This document shows positions 1 to 5,570 of a stretch of DNA of 5,855 nucleotides, piece after piece. Position numbers and translations under genes: made by a program. The notes under the pieces are model-generated. The model was not told the DNA's origin. It ran no database searches and saw only the letters and a list, made by a program, of their open reading frames with translations. The stretch covers positions 1 to 5,855 of the forward strand of contig DKKP01000218.1 in the NCBI GenBank assembly GCA_002455335.1. The letters run 5' to 3'. The DNA is from Anaerolineales bacterium UBA6663. GTDB taxonomy: Bacteria; Chloroflexota; Anaerolineae; Anaerolineales; UBA6663. How positions within the stretch are numbered: the first letter of the stretch is position 1; every line of letters starts with the position of its first letter.

Positions 1-2
1 CG

Positions 3-1040
3 GGCGCGGCCCAGGCCGGACGCGGGCCGGGCCGCTTGATGACCGCCACACCGCTTCCCCAGATACCGGCGAGCCATGACCATACCGCAACGCCTGAACC
101 CACGGCCTCGGCACGCCCCACTGCTTCACTCGTGCGCGCGCCTCAAGCTCAGACTTCCGAAGTGCGAGTCTTGTTCACCGGCGACATCAATCCTGGCCGC
201 TGCCCGGCCCAGATCGCCCTCGCGGCCGACGACTACACCCTTCCCTATCGGGCTGTCGCAGCCGAGCTCCAGGTCGCCGATCTTGTCGTGGGCAGCCTGG
301 ATGGCGTGCTCTCCGACCTCAGTCCGCCGATCGCGTGCGTGCCCGAGGGTGAATACAACCTGATCGGCCCGACGCGCACCGTCGAAGGCTTGGCCTATGC
401 CGGGTTCGATCTGGTGACCCTGGCGACCAACCACGCGCTGGATTGCGGTCATCTGGGTTTCGTCTGTGATGGGTTGACGCTGAGCGATACGCTGGCGACA
501 TTCCGCGCGGTCGACATCGCGACCGTGGGCGCCGGGCTCAACCGCGCTGAAGCGCGGCAGGCCGTCGTGCTGAGCCGCAACGGTCTACGGCTCGCCTTTC
601 TTGGGGCGTCGGCCGTCGGCGAGTTCGCCTGGGCCGGCGCCGACACGCCGGGCATCGCGCCGCTCTCGACCGAGCACCTGCATCACCTGTTATCGGATAT
701 TCGTGCTGCGCGCGCCTCGGCCGATATCGTTGTCGTACTGCTCCACTGGGGCGTAGAATACGAATCGACTCCATCGATCGACCAGCGTCGCTGGGCCGAA
801 CGGATGCTGGATGCAGGCGCGACAGTAATCGTCGGCACACATCCGCACGTCACGCAGCCGATCGAGCCGCTTGGCGCAGGCCTCGTGGCCTATTCGCTCG
901 GCAACTTCGTCTTCGATCAGGATCCTCAAGCTACGCGCGCCGGCAACGTCCTCGAAGCGACCTTCACGGCCTCAGGGCTTGGCGCCTGGCGTGTGCTGCC
1001 GATCGAAATCGTCGATCTGCATCGGCCGGAGTGGCGCTGA
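3..1040 (+). CDS. CapA-family (PGA_cap) metallophosphatase-like protein, probably 5'-partial
   Basis: The protein matches the CapA family, a calcineurin-like metallophosphoesterase fold linked in some bacteria to poly-gamma-glutamate capsule synthesis; many family members have unknown substrates. Numbering from the TTG at 36, the family motifs appear in order: FTGDINPGR (residues 47-55, metal-binding Asp50), ATNHALDCG (130-138, Asn132-His133), LHWGVEYE (236-243), GTHPHVTQPIE (267-277) and YSLGNFVFDQ (286-295). All expected metal-ligand motifs are intact, so activity is plausible. Residues 2-42 are rich in Thr, Pro and Ala, like the linker that usually follows a signal peptide or membrane anchor. 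The frame stays open to the left edge, and no ribosome binding site precedes TTG 36 or ATG 39, so I infer the real start and export signal lie outside the window; 39 is the fallback start. A terminator overlaps the stop codon, so the gene ends its transcript. Family assignment is firm; a capsule role is unproven. Confidence 0.87.
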   Translation, partial: GAAQAGRGPGRLMTATPLPQIPASHDHTATPEPTASARPTASLVRAPQAQTSEVRVLFTGDINPGRCPAQIALAADDYTLPYRAVAAELQVADLVVGSLDGVLSDLSPPIACVPEGEYNLIGPTRTVEGLAYAGFDLVTLATNHALDCGHLGFVCDGLTLSDTLATFRAVDIATVGAGLNRAEARQAVVLSRNGLRLAFLGASAVGEFAWAGADTPGIAPLSTEHLHHLLSDIRAARASADIVVVLLHWGVEYESTPSIDQRRWAERMLDAGATVIVGTHPHVTQPIEPLGAGLVAYSLGNFVFDQDPQATRAGNVLEATFTASGLGAWRVLPIEIVDLHRPEWR

Positions 1041-1057
1041 ACCCACTCGGCATTTTT
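1025..1057 (+). terminator. Rho-independent terminator of the CapA-family gene
   Basis: The 5' arm GCCG-(g)-AGTGG (1025-1034, G1029 bulged) pairs with CCACTCGGC (1043-1051). This gives nine base pairs around an 8-nt loop, followed by A and five T's (1053-1057). The TGA stop codon (1038-1040) lies in the loop, so the upstream arm is coding sequence. Hairpin plus T-run is the standard intrinsic-terminator layout. It separates this gene from the kinase 57 bases downstream. Confidence 0.75.
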
Positions 1058-1085
1058 ACCTAGCCACACAGGGGCGGGCCACGGC

Positions 1086-1091
1086 TAAAAT
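1086..1091 (+). promoter_or_regulatory. Putative -10 box of the kinase gene (leaderless promoter)
   Basis: TAAAAT (consensus TATAAT, 5 of 6) sits with exactly six bases between it and the GTG start at 1098. That would put transcription initiation at or next to the start codon. No purine-rich ribosome binding site precedes the GTG, as expected for a leaderless mRNA. No good -35 hexamer is seen; TAGCCA at 1061-1066 is weak and 19 bases away. The terminator immediately upstream makes a separate promoter necessary. Confidence 0.5.
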
Positions 1092-1097
1092 AGCGGC

Positions 1098-3668
1098 GTG
1101 GAGGCGGGACAATTCGGGCGCTATGAGATTCGGGGCGAGCTCGGGCGGGGCGGGATGGCCACCGTCTATCGTGCCTTCGATCCTGCGTTCAAACGCGAGG
1201 TGGCCCTCAAGGTATTGCCGCGCGAACTCCTCCACGATTCCGCGTTTCGTGCGCGCTTCGAGCGCGAGGCCCAGACGATTGCGTCGCTCGAGCATGCCGC
1301 GATCGTGCCCGTACATGATGTCGGCGAGGCCGATGGCCAACCCTTCATCGTGATGCGCTTGATGCCGGGAGGCTCACTGGCCGATCGGCTGGCGACCGGC
1401 CCGCTCACGTTGGCCGAGGTCTCGCGCATCCTCACCCGCCTTGCGCCGGCGCTCGATCGGGCGCATGCGCTCGGCATCGTCCATCGCGACCTCAAGCCCG
1501 GCAACATCCTGTTCGACGCCGATGATGAGCCCTACATCGCCGACTTCGGCATCGCGCGTCTGGCCGACGAGACCCAGTCGTACACCGCGACCGGTGTGTT
1601 CGGCACGCCCGCCTACATGAGCCCGGAACAGGCGCGCGGCGAGCGGCTGATCGACGGCCGCTCCGACGTCTACGCCCTGGGCGCGATGGTGTATCAGATG
1701 CTCAGCGGGCGTTTGCCGTACGAAGCGACTACGCCGATCGGGATGGCGCTACGGCATGTGACCGATCCGGCGCCCCGGCTTAGCCTGGTCCGACCCGATC
1801 TCCCCGTCAACTGCGACACGGTCATCCTGTGCGCGATGGCCAAGAACCCCGACGAGCGTCTGCCGACTGCCGCGCACCTGCGCCTGGCTGTCGATGCGGT
1901 CGCCACGGGCGCGCCGCTGCCCGATTGGCTGCAGACTCCCGCTGCTGCGCTTACCCCGGTGCCGTACGCGGGTGCGCTCGTCGCGCCAGCGCTCGCCCCT
2001 GCCCCCGTACCTACACCCGCACTTGCACCCGCGGCGACAGCGCTCGCCACGCTGGCGCCGACCCCGCCGGCCATCATGGTTGAGCCCGGTCTCCCGGCTC
2101 ACGTCGCGCCGTTCCCGGCGCTTTGGCGGCGAGCGCCGAAGTGGGCGCGTTGGGCGTCAGGCGTGCTTGCGATCGGTCTGCTGATTGGGTTCGGGGCGCT
2201 GTTGGCCGTGTGGGCGACATCCACCGTCGGTCGTGCGACAGCGACTGCGATGCCCACTTCTGCGTCCGAGCGAACGGCGCCGGCCACGCTCGACACGGCT
2301 GCCGTCGAAGCCACGGTCACGGCTGCGCTTGCGCCCTACACCCAGGAGCGCTATGACACGGTCTCGCGGGTCGCGCTGGCCGCCGCTGGAGATGCGCCCG
2401 TTGACGTGATGCTCATCGCGCGCGCCGAGTCCGTCGACCAGCGGACCCGGCGGATACGGCTGATCGCGCTCGACGCGGCGACTTCCGAGTTGCGTTGGGC
2501 TGCTGGTGATCTCTCGCGCGCCGGCGCCGACTCGCCGGTGCTCAGCACGGCCGAGCGCGTCTTCCTGATCGACGGACAGACCCTGCGTGCTTTTGAGCGC
2601 AGCGATGGCGCCGAGGCCTGGTCGCTCCCGCTGGATGCCGGGTTGTTGAGCTGCAGCCTGCGCACCTGTTATCAACTTGCGGGCGATGTCATCGTGATCG
2701 TCACGTCCGACAATGTCGTCAACGGCATCGATGTGTCCACCGGGCAGCCGCGTTGGCGGATCGAGTTGCAGGCTGCGCCGGCGGCCGTCTTCGATCTTGG
2801 TCCGGTGCTTGCTGTGTACGATGAGGCGCAGCCTGGTCAGGGGATGTACCGCCTCATCGACGCGGCCACGGGTGACGTGCGTGACTTCACGCCGACGTGT
2901 AGCGAGCGCGGCGTGCCGTTGCGGGCCACCGCGCGCACGCCATTGACGCGCGCATCCGCCGATGTGTTCTATACCTTTCTTGGCCGCGAGGCTCTGTGTG
3001 TGCAGAGTTACGACGTCGCGACCCTCGACCTCAACTGGTCGACCGTGATCGCCGATGAAGCTGGAGAGGGTTTCAGCTATCGCGGTCAGGTCGGGGCTGG
3101 CGCGCTATTTCTGCCGAGCACGACCGGCGCGGGCTTGCTGCGGTTGGATGCCGAGACGGGCGTTTCCAGCCGTTTGGGTCAGTCCGCCGGGCGGCTGCTC
3201 CTGCCGTTGACGGTGCGTGAGGGTCATGTGCTGGCGCGCGACACCGGGGCGCAGGCGGCGGTCGATGAAGCGCTTGTGTATCTCGACGCGGCCACAGGCG
3301 AGGAGCGCTGGCGATACGTGTTCGACGGACGTGCGCCGCTCGAGTCGCCATACGCGCGATCGGGGAGCCTGAGCCCGGGTGATGCGCTCTGGGCGTGGCG
3401 GAGCGACGCCGCAGGGCCCGTGGTTTTCACGATTGCGGCGATCGAGGCCCAGGGCCTTGAGTTGCAGGCTGAGCAGGTCGATTGGGCGACGGGCGAGGTC
3501 GTTGCGACGACGCGGGCGATGCTGTCGGCTCCTGGCGGTGAGCCGCTGGCGCCGCGTCTGGTCGTCTGGCGTGAGCGTGAGGCCTGGTGGCTGTTCGACA
3601 GCCAGTATCTGGTGCGGCATGGCGTCGATGCGGGCGTCGCAGCCGATATCTGGCCGCCGTTGCCGTGA
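1098..3668 (+). CDS. Transmembrane Ser/Thr protein kinase with C-terminal PQQ-like beta-propeller
   Basis: This 856-residue protein is a PknB-like (Hanks-type) kinase. It should phosphorylate Ser/Thr on cytoplasmic targets while its C-terminal half senses something outside. Visible kinase elements are the glycine loop GRGGMATVY (16-24), VALK lysine (Lys38), alpha-C Glu57, catalytic HRDLKPGN (129-136; Asp131, Lys133, Asn136), DFG (149-151), a Thr/Ser-bearing activation loop up to GTPAYMSPE (169-177), Asp190-x4-Gly195 and Arg254. All catalytic residues are present. A Pro/Ala-rich linker (about 281-340) leads to basic residues and one membrane segment (about 353-373). Residues about 430-850 contain repeated propeller-blade signatures such as LIALDAATSELRW, VNGIDVSTGQPRW and LVYLDAATGEERW, perhaps seven or eight blades. 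GTG 1098 is chosen because the next in-frame Met (residue 20) would cut the glycine loop. Kinase and membrane calls are firm; ligand and substrates are unknown. Confidence 0.95.
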   Translation: MEAGQFGRYEIRGELGRGGMATVYRAFDPAFKREVALKVLPRELLHDSAFRARFEREAQTIASLEHAAIVPVHDVGEADGQPFIVMRLMPGGSLADRLATGPLTLAEVSRILTRLAPALDRAHALGIVHRDLKPGNILFDADDEPYIADFGIARLADETQSYTATGVFGTPAYMSPEQARGERLIDGRSDVYALGAMVYQMLSGRLPYEATTPIGMALRHVTDPAPRLSLVRPDLPVNCDTVILCAMAKNPDERLPTAAHLRLAVDAVATGAPLPDWLQTPAAALTPVPYAGALVAPALAPAPVPTPALAPAATALATLAPTPPAIMVEPGLPAHVAPFPALWRRAPKWARWASGVLAIGLLIGFGALLAVWATSTVGRATATAMPTSASERTAPATLDTAAVEATVTAALAPYTQERYDTVSRVALAAAGDAPVDVMLIARAESVDQRTRRIRLIALDAATSELRWAAGDLSRAGADSPVLSTAERVFLIDGQTLRAFERSDGAEAWSLPLDAGLLSCSLRTCYQLAGDVIVIVTSDNVVNGIDVSTGQPRWRIELQAAPAAVFDLGPVLAVYDEAQPGQGMYRLIDAATGDVRDFTPTCSERGVPLRATARTPLTRASADVFYTFLGREALCVQSYDVATLDLNWSTVIADEAGEGFSYRGQVGAGALFLPSTTGAGLLRLDAETGVSSRLGQSAGRLLLPLTVREGHVLARDTGAQAAVDEALVYLDAATGEERWRYVFDGRAPLESPYARSGSLSPGDALWAWRSDAAGPVVFTIAAIEAQGLELQAEQVDWATGEVVATTRAMLSAPGGEPLAPRLVVWREREAWWLFDSQYLVRHGVDAGVAADIWPPLP

Positions 3669-3698
3669 GCTGGTCAGGTTAGAAAAACGGCGGGTTTT
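3654..3698 (+). terminator. Possible intrinsic terminator of the kinase gene
   Basis: CCGCCGTT (3654-3661) and AACGGCGG (3686-3693) form a perfect 8-bp inverted repeat followed by G and four T's (3695-3698). The upstream arm is again coding sequence and the TGA stop (3666-3668) lies in the loop. The loop is long (24 nt) and the T-run short, so this is weaker than the terminator at 1025-1057. It would insulate the kinase from the DUF711 gene. Confidence 0.5.
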
Positions 3699-3769
3699 GC
3701 CAAAGGTGATTCCTGGATCAGCCTAAAAAGCGCGAATTCCGAGCGGACCTGACAGGTCCAAGGTTAGAA
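3676..3769 (+). repeat. Two copies of AGGTTAGAA flanking the kinase/DUF711 gap
   Basis: AGGTTAGAA occurs at 3676-3684 and again at 3761-3769, 85 bases apart in the same orientation. The second copy contains the proposed -10 box of the DUF711 gene; the first lies in the loop of the kinase terminator. It may mark two promoter-like sites or be a chance repeat. Confidence 0.3.
3745..3759. promoter_or_regulatory. Candidate operator: 15-bp perfect dyad
   Basis: GGACCTG (3745-3751), a single central A, and CAGGTCC (3753-3759) form a perfect inverted repeat with 7-bp arms. It ends five bases before the TAGAAT -10 box (3765-3770) and so covers the spacer and much of the -35 area. That position would let a bound dimeric regulator block RNA polymerase. 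With a one-base centre and no T-run it cannot act as a terminator hairpin. The cognate regulator is not in this window. Confidence 0.45.
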
Positions 3770-3770
3770 T
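3765..3770 (+). promoter_or_regulatory. Putative -10 box of the DUF711 gene
   Basis: TAGAAT matches the TATAAT consensus at 5 of 6 positions and lies 22 bases before the ATG at 3793. A start site near 3777 would leave a leader of about 16 nt containing GAGG (3784-3787), a reasonable ribosome binding site. No TTGACA-like -35 is found at standard spacing; CTGACA at 3749-3754 is too close. Confidence 0.45.
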
Positions 3771-3792
3771 CGACATCCGGCGCGAGGCGAGC

Positions 3793-5055
3793 ATGGCACT
3801 GCGAATCCGAACTCTGACGGCTTTTCTCAACCCCGGCGACCCGGTCCAGCTCGAGCGCCTGCGCGGCGTCGCCCAGGAAATGTCCGAGCTCAAACACATG
3901 CTCGCCGAAGCCCAAATCGAGGTTCAGACCCTGCGGCTGGCCACGCCGCCTCTCGCGACCTGGGTTCACCCAGGCGAACGGGCGTTGATCCCTCTGGCGC
4001 AACGCCTTGAGGAGGCCTGCTTTGTCGCAGGTTTTGGCTACGCCAGCCTCGGGCCGTGGCGCCCGGGCGATGACCCGGCACTGGCGGCCACACTCCCCGA
4101 CGCGATTGGCGCGACAAGCACGATCTTCTCGACCATCCGGCTCACCGCCGGGGCGGGGATCGATCGTGAAGCAGTCCTGCTCGCCGCCGATGCGATCCGG
4201 CGCTGCAGCACACTCACGCCGGACGGCTTCGGCAATCTGCGTTTCGCCGCCCTGGCCCGAGTTCCCGCTTACGTCCCCTTCTTGCCGGCCGCCTATGCGC
4301 CCGGGTCGGATGGCTCGGATGGCCCTGTTCTCGATTCACGCTCCGGCGCGTTCGGGTTGGCAATCGGCATCGAGGCCGCGTCTTTGGCCGTTGCGGCCGT
4401 TGACGGCGCCGCCACACTCGACCAGGCTCGCCAGGCGCTGATCGCCACGGTTGAGGCGAGCGCCGCCCAGCTCGACAAAGTTATCAAGAGCTGGCTCAAG
4501 CGACGTCGCGCGCAGTTCTTGGGTTTCGATTTTGCCTGGGCGCAGTACCCAACGCCAGAGCGTTCGTTGGGCACAGCGCTCGAGCGACTCAGCGGCGCCC
4601 CGGTCGGCCGCGCCGGCACGCTGGCGGCCGCGGCACTCCTCACCGAGGCCCTCGACCGCGCATCCTTCAAGCGCTCCGGCTACAACGGGCTCTTCCTGCC
4701 TGTCCTCGAGGATTCGGTGCTCGCACAACGCGCGGCCGACGGCTGCCTGCGGGTCAATGACCTGCTGCTCTATTCGGCGGTTTGCGGCACGGGGCTCGAC
4801 ACCGTTCCCCTCCCGGGTGACACCTCAGCTCCCCAGATCGCGGCGATCCTGACCGATGTCGCAGCGCTCGCCGTTCGCCTCGACAAGCCGCTCAGCGCCC
4901 GACTCATGCCCATCCCGGGCAAGGCCGCTGGCGACCCCGTGACCTTCGACTTCGAATACTTCGCGCCAAGCAGGGTGCTCGCCGCCGACTCGGTCGGCTT
5001 CGGAGGGCTCCTGGCGACCGAGGCGCGTTGGGCGCTGTCTGCGAGGCGGGCGTAG
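3793..5055 (+). CDS. DUF711/UPF0210 family protein, function unknown
   Basis: The 420-residue protein is a full-length member of the DUF711 (UPF0210) family, widespread in bacteria and archaea without an established reaction. Family hallmarks are the N-terminal IRTLTAFLNPG (5-15), FDFAWAQYPTPERSLGTALE (245-264, the variable SLAPTP-type region), SGYNGLFLPVLEDSVLAQRA (295-314), VNDLLLYSAVCGTGLDTVPL (321-340) with PGD directly after, and a C-terminal block with ARLMPIPGKAAGD (369-381), FDFEYFAPSRVL (385-396). From family knowledge, a solved member resembles the pyruvate-formate-lyase-like fold, so invariant-looking Cys331 in VCGTGLDT is a candidate active-site residue; that is inference. There is no signal peptide or membrane segment, so it should be cytoplasmic. 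ATG 3793 is supported by GAGG five bases upstream and by the conserved N-terminus. It has its own promoter and possible operator. The ACT-domain partner common beside Firmicute homologues is absent here. Confidence 0.93.
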   Translation: MALRIRTLTAFLNPGDPVQLERLRGVAQEMSELKHMLAEAQIEVQTLRLATPPLATWVHPGERALIPLAQRLEEACFVAGFGYASLGPWRPGDDPALAATLPDAIGATSTIFSTIRLTAGAGIDREAVLLAADAIRRCSTLTPDGFGNLRFAALARVPAYVPFLPAAYAPGSDGSDGPVLDSRSGAFGLAIGIEAASLAVAAVDGAATLDQARQALIATVEASAAQLDKVIKSWLKRRRAQFLGFDFAWAQYPTPERSLGTALERLSGAPVGRAGTLAAAALLTEALDRASFKRSGYNGLFLPVLEDSVLAQRAADGCLRVNDLLLYSAVCGTGLDTVPLPGDTSAPQIAAILTDVAALAVRLDKPLSARLMPIPGKAAGDPVTFDFEYFAPSRVLAADSVGFGGLLATEARWALSARRA

Positions 5056-5056
5056 G

Positions 5057-5107
5057 GCGAGAAGCGTGGAGCGAGAAGCGAGGAGCGGAGAGGTGCGAGG
5101 TGCGAAG
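5057..5107. repeat. Purine-rich short tandem repeat
   Basis: GCGAGAAGCG occurs at 5057-5066 and 5071-5080. Each copy is followed by TGGA or AGGA, giving a 14-base unit repeated twice. The tract then degrades into related GCGGAGAGG, TGCGAGG and TGCGAAG pieces up to about 5107. The + strand is almost entirely G and A with scattered C and T. It starts one base after the DUF711 stop codon. It looks like intergenic simple-repeat expansion; no coding role is seen. Confidence 0.55.
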
Positions 5108-5113
5108 CCATCC

Positions 5114-5142
5114 GCAGCCCGAATCTTCGGCCGAAAGCCTGC
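5114..5142. other. GC-rich dyad downstream of the DUF711 gene
   Basis: GCAG (5114-5117) and CTGC (5139-5142) flank a 10-bp palindrome TTCGGCCGAA (5126-5135), and CCGAA near 5119-5123 can also pair with TTCGG. Several hairpins are possible but no T-run follows, so it is not a convincing intrinsic terminator. It might be a transcript-end hairpin for the DUF711 gene or a protein site. Confidence 0.25.
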
Positions 5143-5168
5143 CCCGTGCACACCTGACAAAGGGCGGC

Positions 5169-5198
5169 TAGACGCGGAGCCGCGATCGGATTTATAAT
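5169..5198 (+). promoter_or_regulatory. Promoter of the T-box-pheS transcript
   Basis: TATAAT (5193-5198) is a perfect -10 box. TAGACG (5169-5174) matches TTGACA at 4 of 6 positions with an 18-base spacer. Transcription should begin near 5205, only a few bases before the first base-paired nucleotide of T-box Stem I (5208). A 6-bp inverted repeat (GCGGCT 5164-5169, AGCCGC 5178-5183) spans the -35 region and might bind a regulator, though this is weak. Confidence 0.7.
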
Positions 5199-5204
5199 CA
5201 AAGG

Positions 5205-5546
5205 ATAGGCGATGACGAAGGAAAGTAGGTCGGCGAAACCGATCAGGGAGGGCGGGCCAAGACTGTGAGCCCGCTCCGGATGACGCTGGTTGAAGTTCCC
5301 TTCTGAGCCAAACCCCGGAACGGATTGGGTGAGTGGGTGAAGAATGATTGGGCAAATGCGCCGATCATCAAAACGCCCGATCGCGCAATCACTCACTCCC
5401 ACTAGGGGGTTTCGCCCGCCAGGCGTTATCGTGGCAGCCGGTGATGGCCGGCACAGAGTGGGCGGCGCACGCGTGCGTCGTCAAATTGGGTGGCACCGCG
5501 TGGATCCTTGATCCCCGTCCCAATGTGGATGGGGATTTTTTGTTTA
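5205..5546 (+). promoter_or_regulatory. T-box riboswitch (tRNA-Phe-sensing leader) of pheS
   Basis: The leader has the T-box elements in order. Stem I starts at GGC (5208-5210), pairing with GCC (5307-5309) around a GA-rich kink-turn-like block. AGTA (5224-5227), a side hairpin GGTCGG/CCGATC (5228-5244), an AGAGAG-like AGGGAG (5245-5250) and an apical hairpin (5253-5273) follow. The specifier is read as TTC (5296-5298), a Phe codon, before TGAGC. The linker contains a 10-bp helix (5331-5340 with 5389-5398) enclosing a hairpin (5344-5368). Stem III is 5461-5482. The T-box GGGTGGCACCGCG (5488-5500) forms the antiterminator: ATTGGG (5485-5490) pairs with CCCAAT (5519-5524), TGGCACC bulges, and GCG pairs with CGT (5516-5518). 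Uncharged tRNA-Phe should stabilise it and allow pheS transcription. The T-box call is very firm; the specifier register is good; other helices were folded by eye. Confidence 0.95.
5511..5541 (+). terminator. Regulated intrinsic terminator of the pheS T-box
   Basis: ATCCCCGTCC (5511-5520) pairs with GGATGGGGAT (5527-5536). This is a 10-bp stem with one G-U pair and a 6-nt loop, followed by a T-run through 5541. Its 5' arm shares bases 5516-5520 with the 3' arm of the antiterminator, so the two structures exclude each other, as a T-box switch requires. Confidence 0.92.
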
Positions 5547-5570
5547 CGCGGCGCAGCTGAGGAGATGCGA

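Noticed and set aside
1963..2062. Repetitive Pro/Ala codons in the kinase considered as a DNA tandem repeat
   Set aside because: The repetition is at the amino-acid level with varied codons, as expected for a juxtamembrane linker; no exact repeat unit is present.
1694..2102. Ala/Gly-rich minus-strand frames opposite the kinase linker
   Set aside because: Low-complexity antisense shadows of the Pro/Ala-rich linker codons, with no start signal or recognisable domain.
3724..3729. TAAAAA as an additional -10 box in the DUF711 upstream gap
   Set aside because: The best upstream partner, TTGCCA (3697-3702), is 21 bases away, and the match is poorer than TAGAAT at 3765.
5154..5159. CTGACA as a -35 box for the pheS promoter
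   Set aside because: It is 33 bases from TATAAT, far beyond usable spacing.
4770..5402. Long minus-strand open frame (210 codons)
   Set aside because: It lies antisense to the DUF711 3' end, the repeat, the pheS promoter and T-box Stem I. Its translation resembles no family I know and is explained by GC-rich third positions.
5348..5560. Plus-strand 70-codon open frame inside the pheS leader, considered as a leader peptide
   Set aside because: It runs through Stem III, the T-box sequence and the terminator, which are structural RNA. It has no ribosome binding site, and T-box switches do not need a leader peptide.
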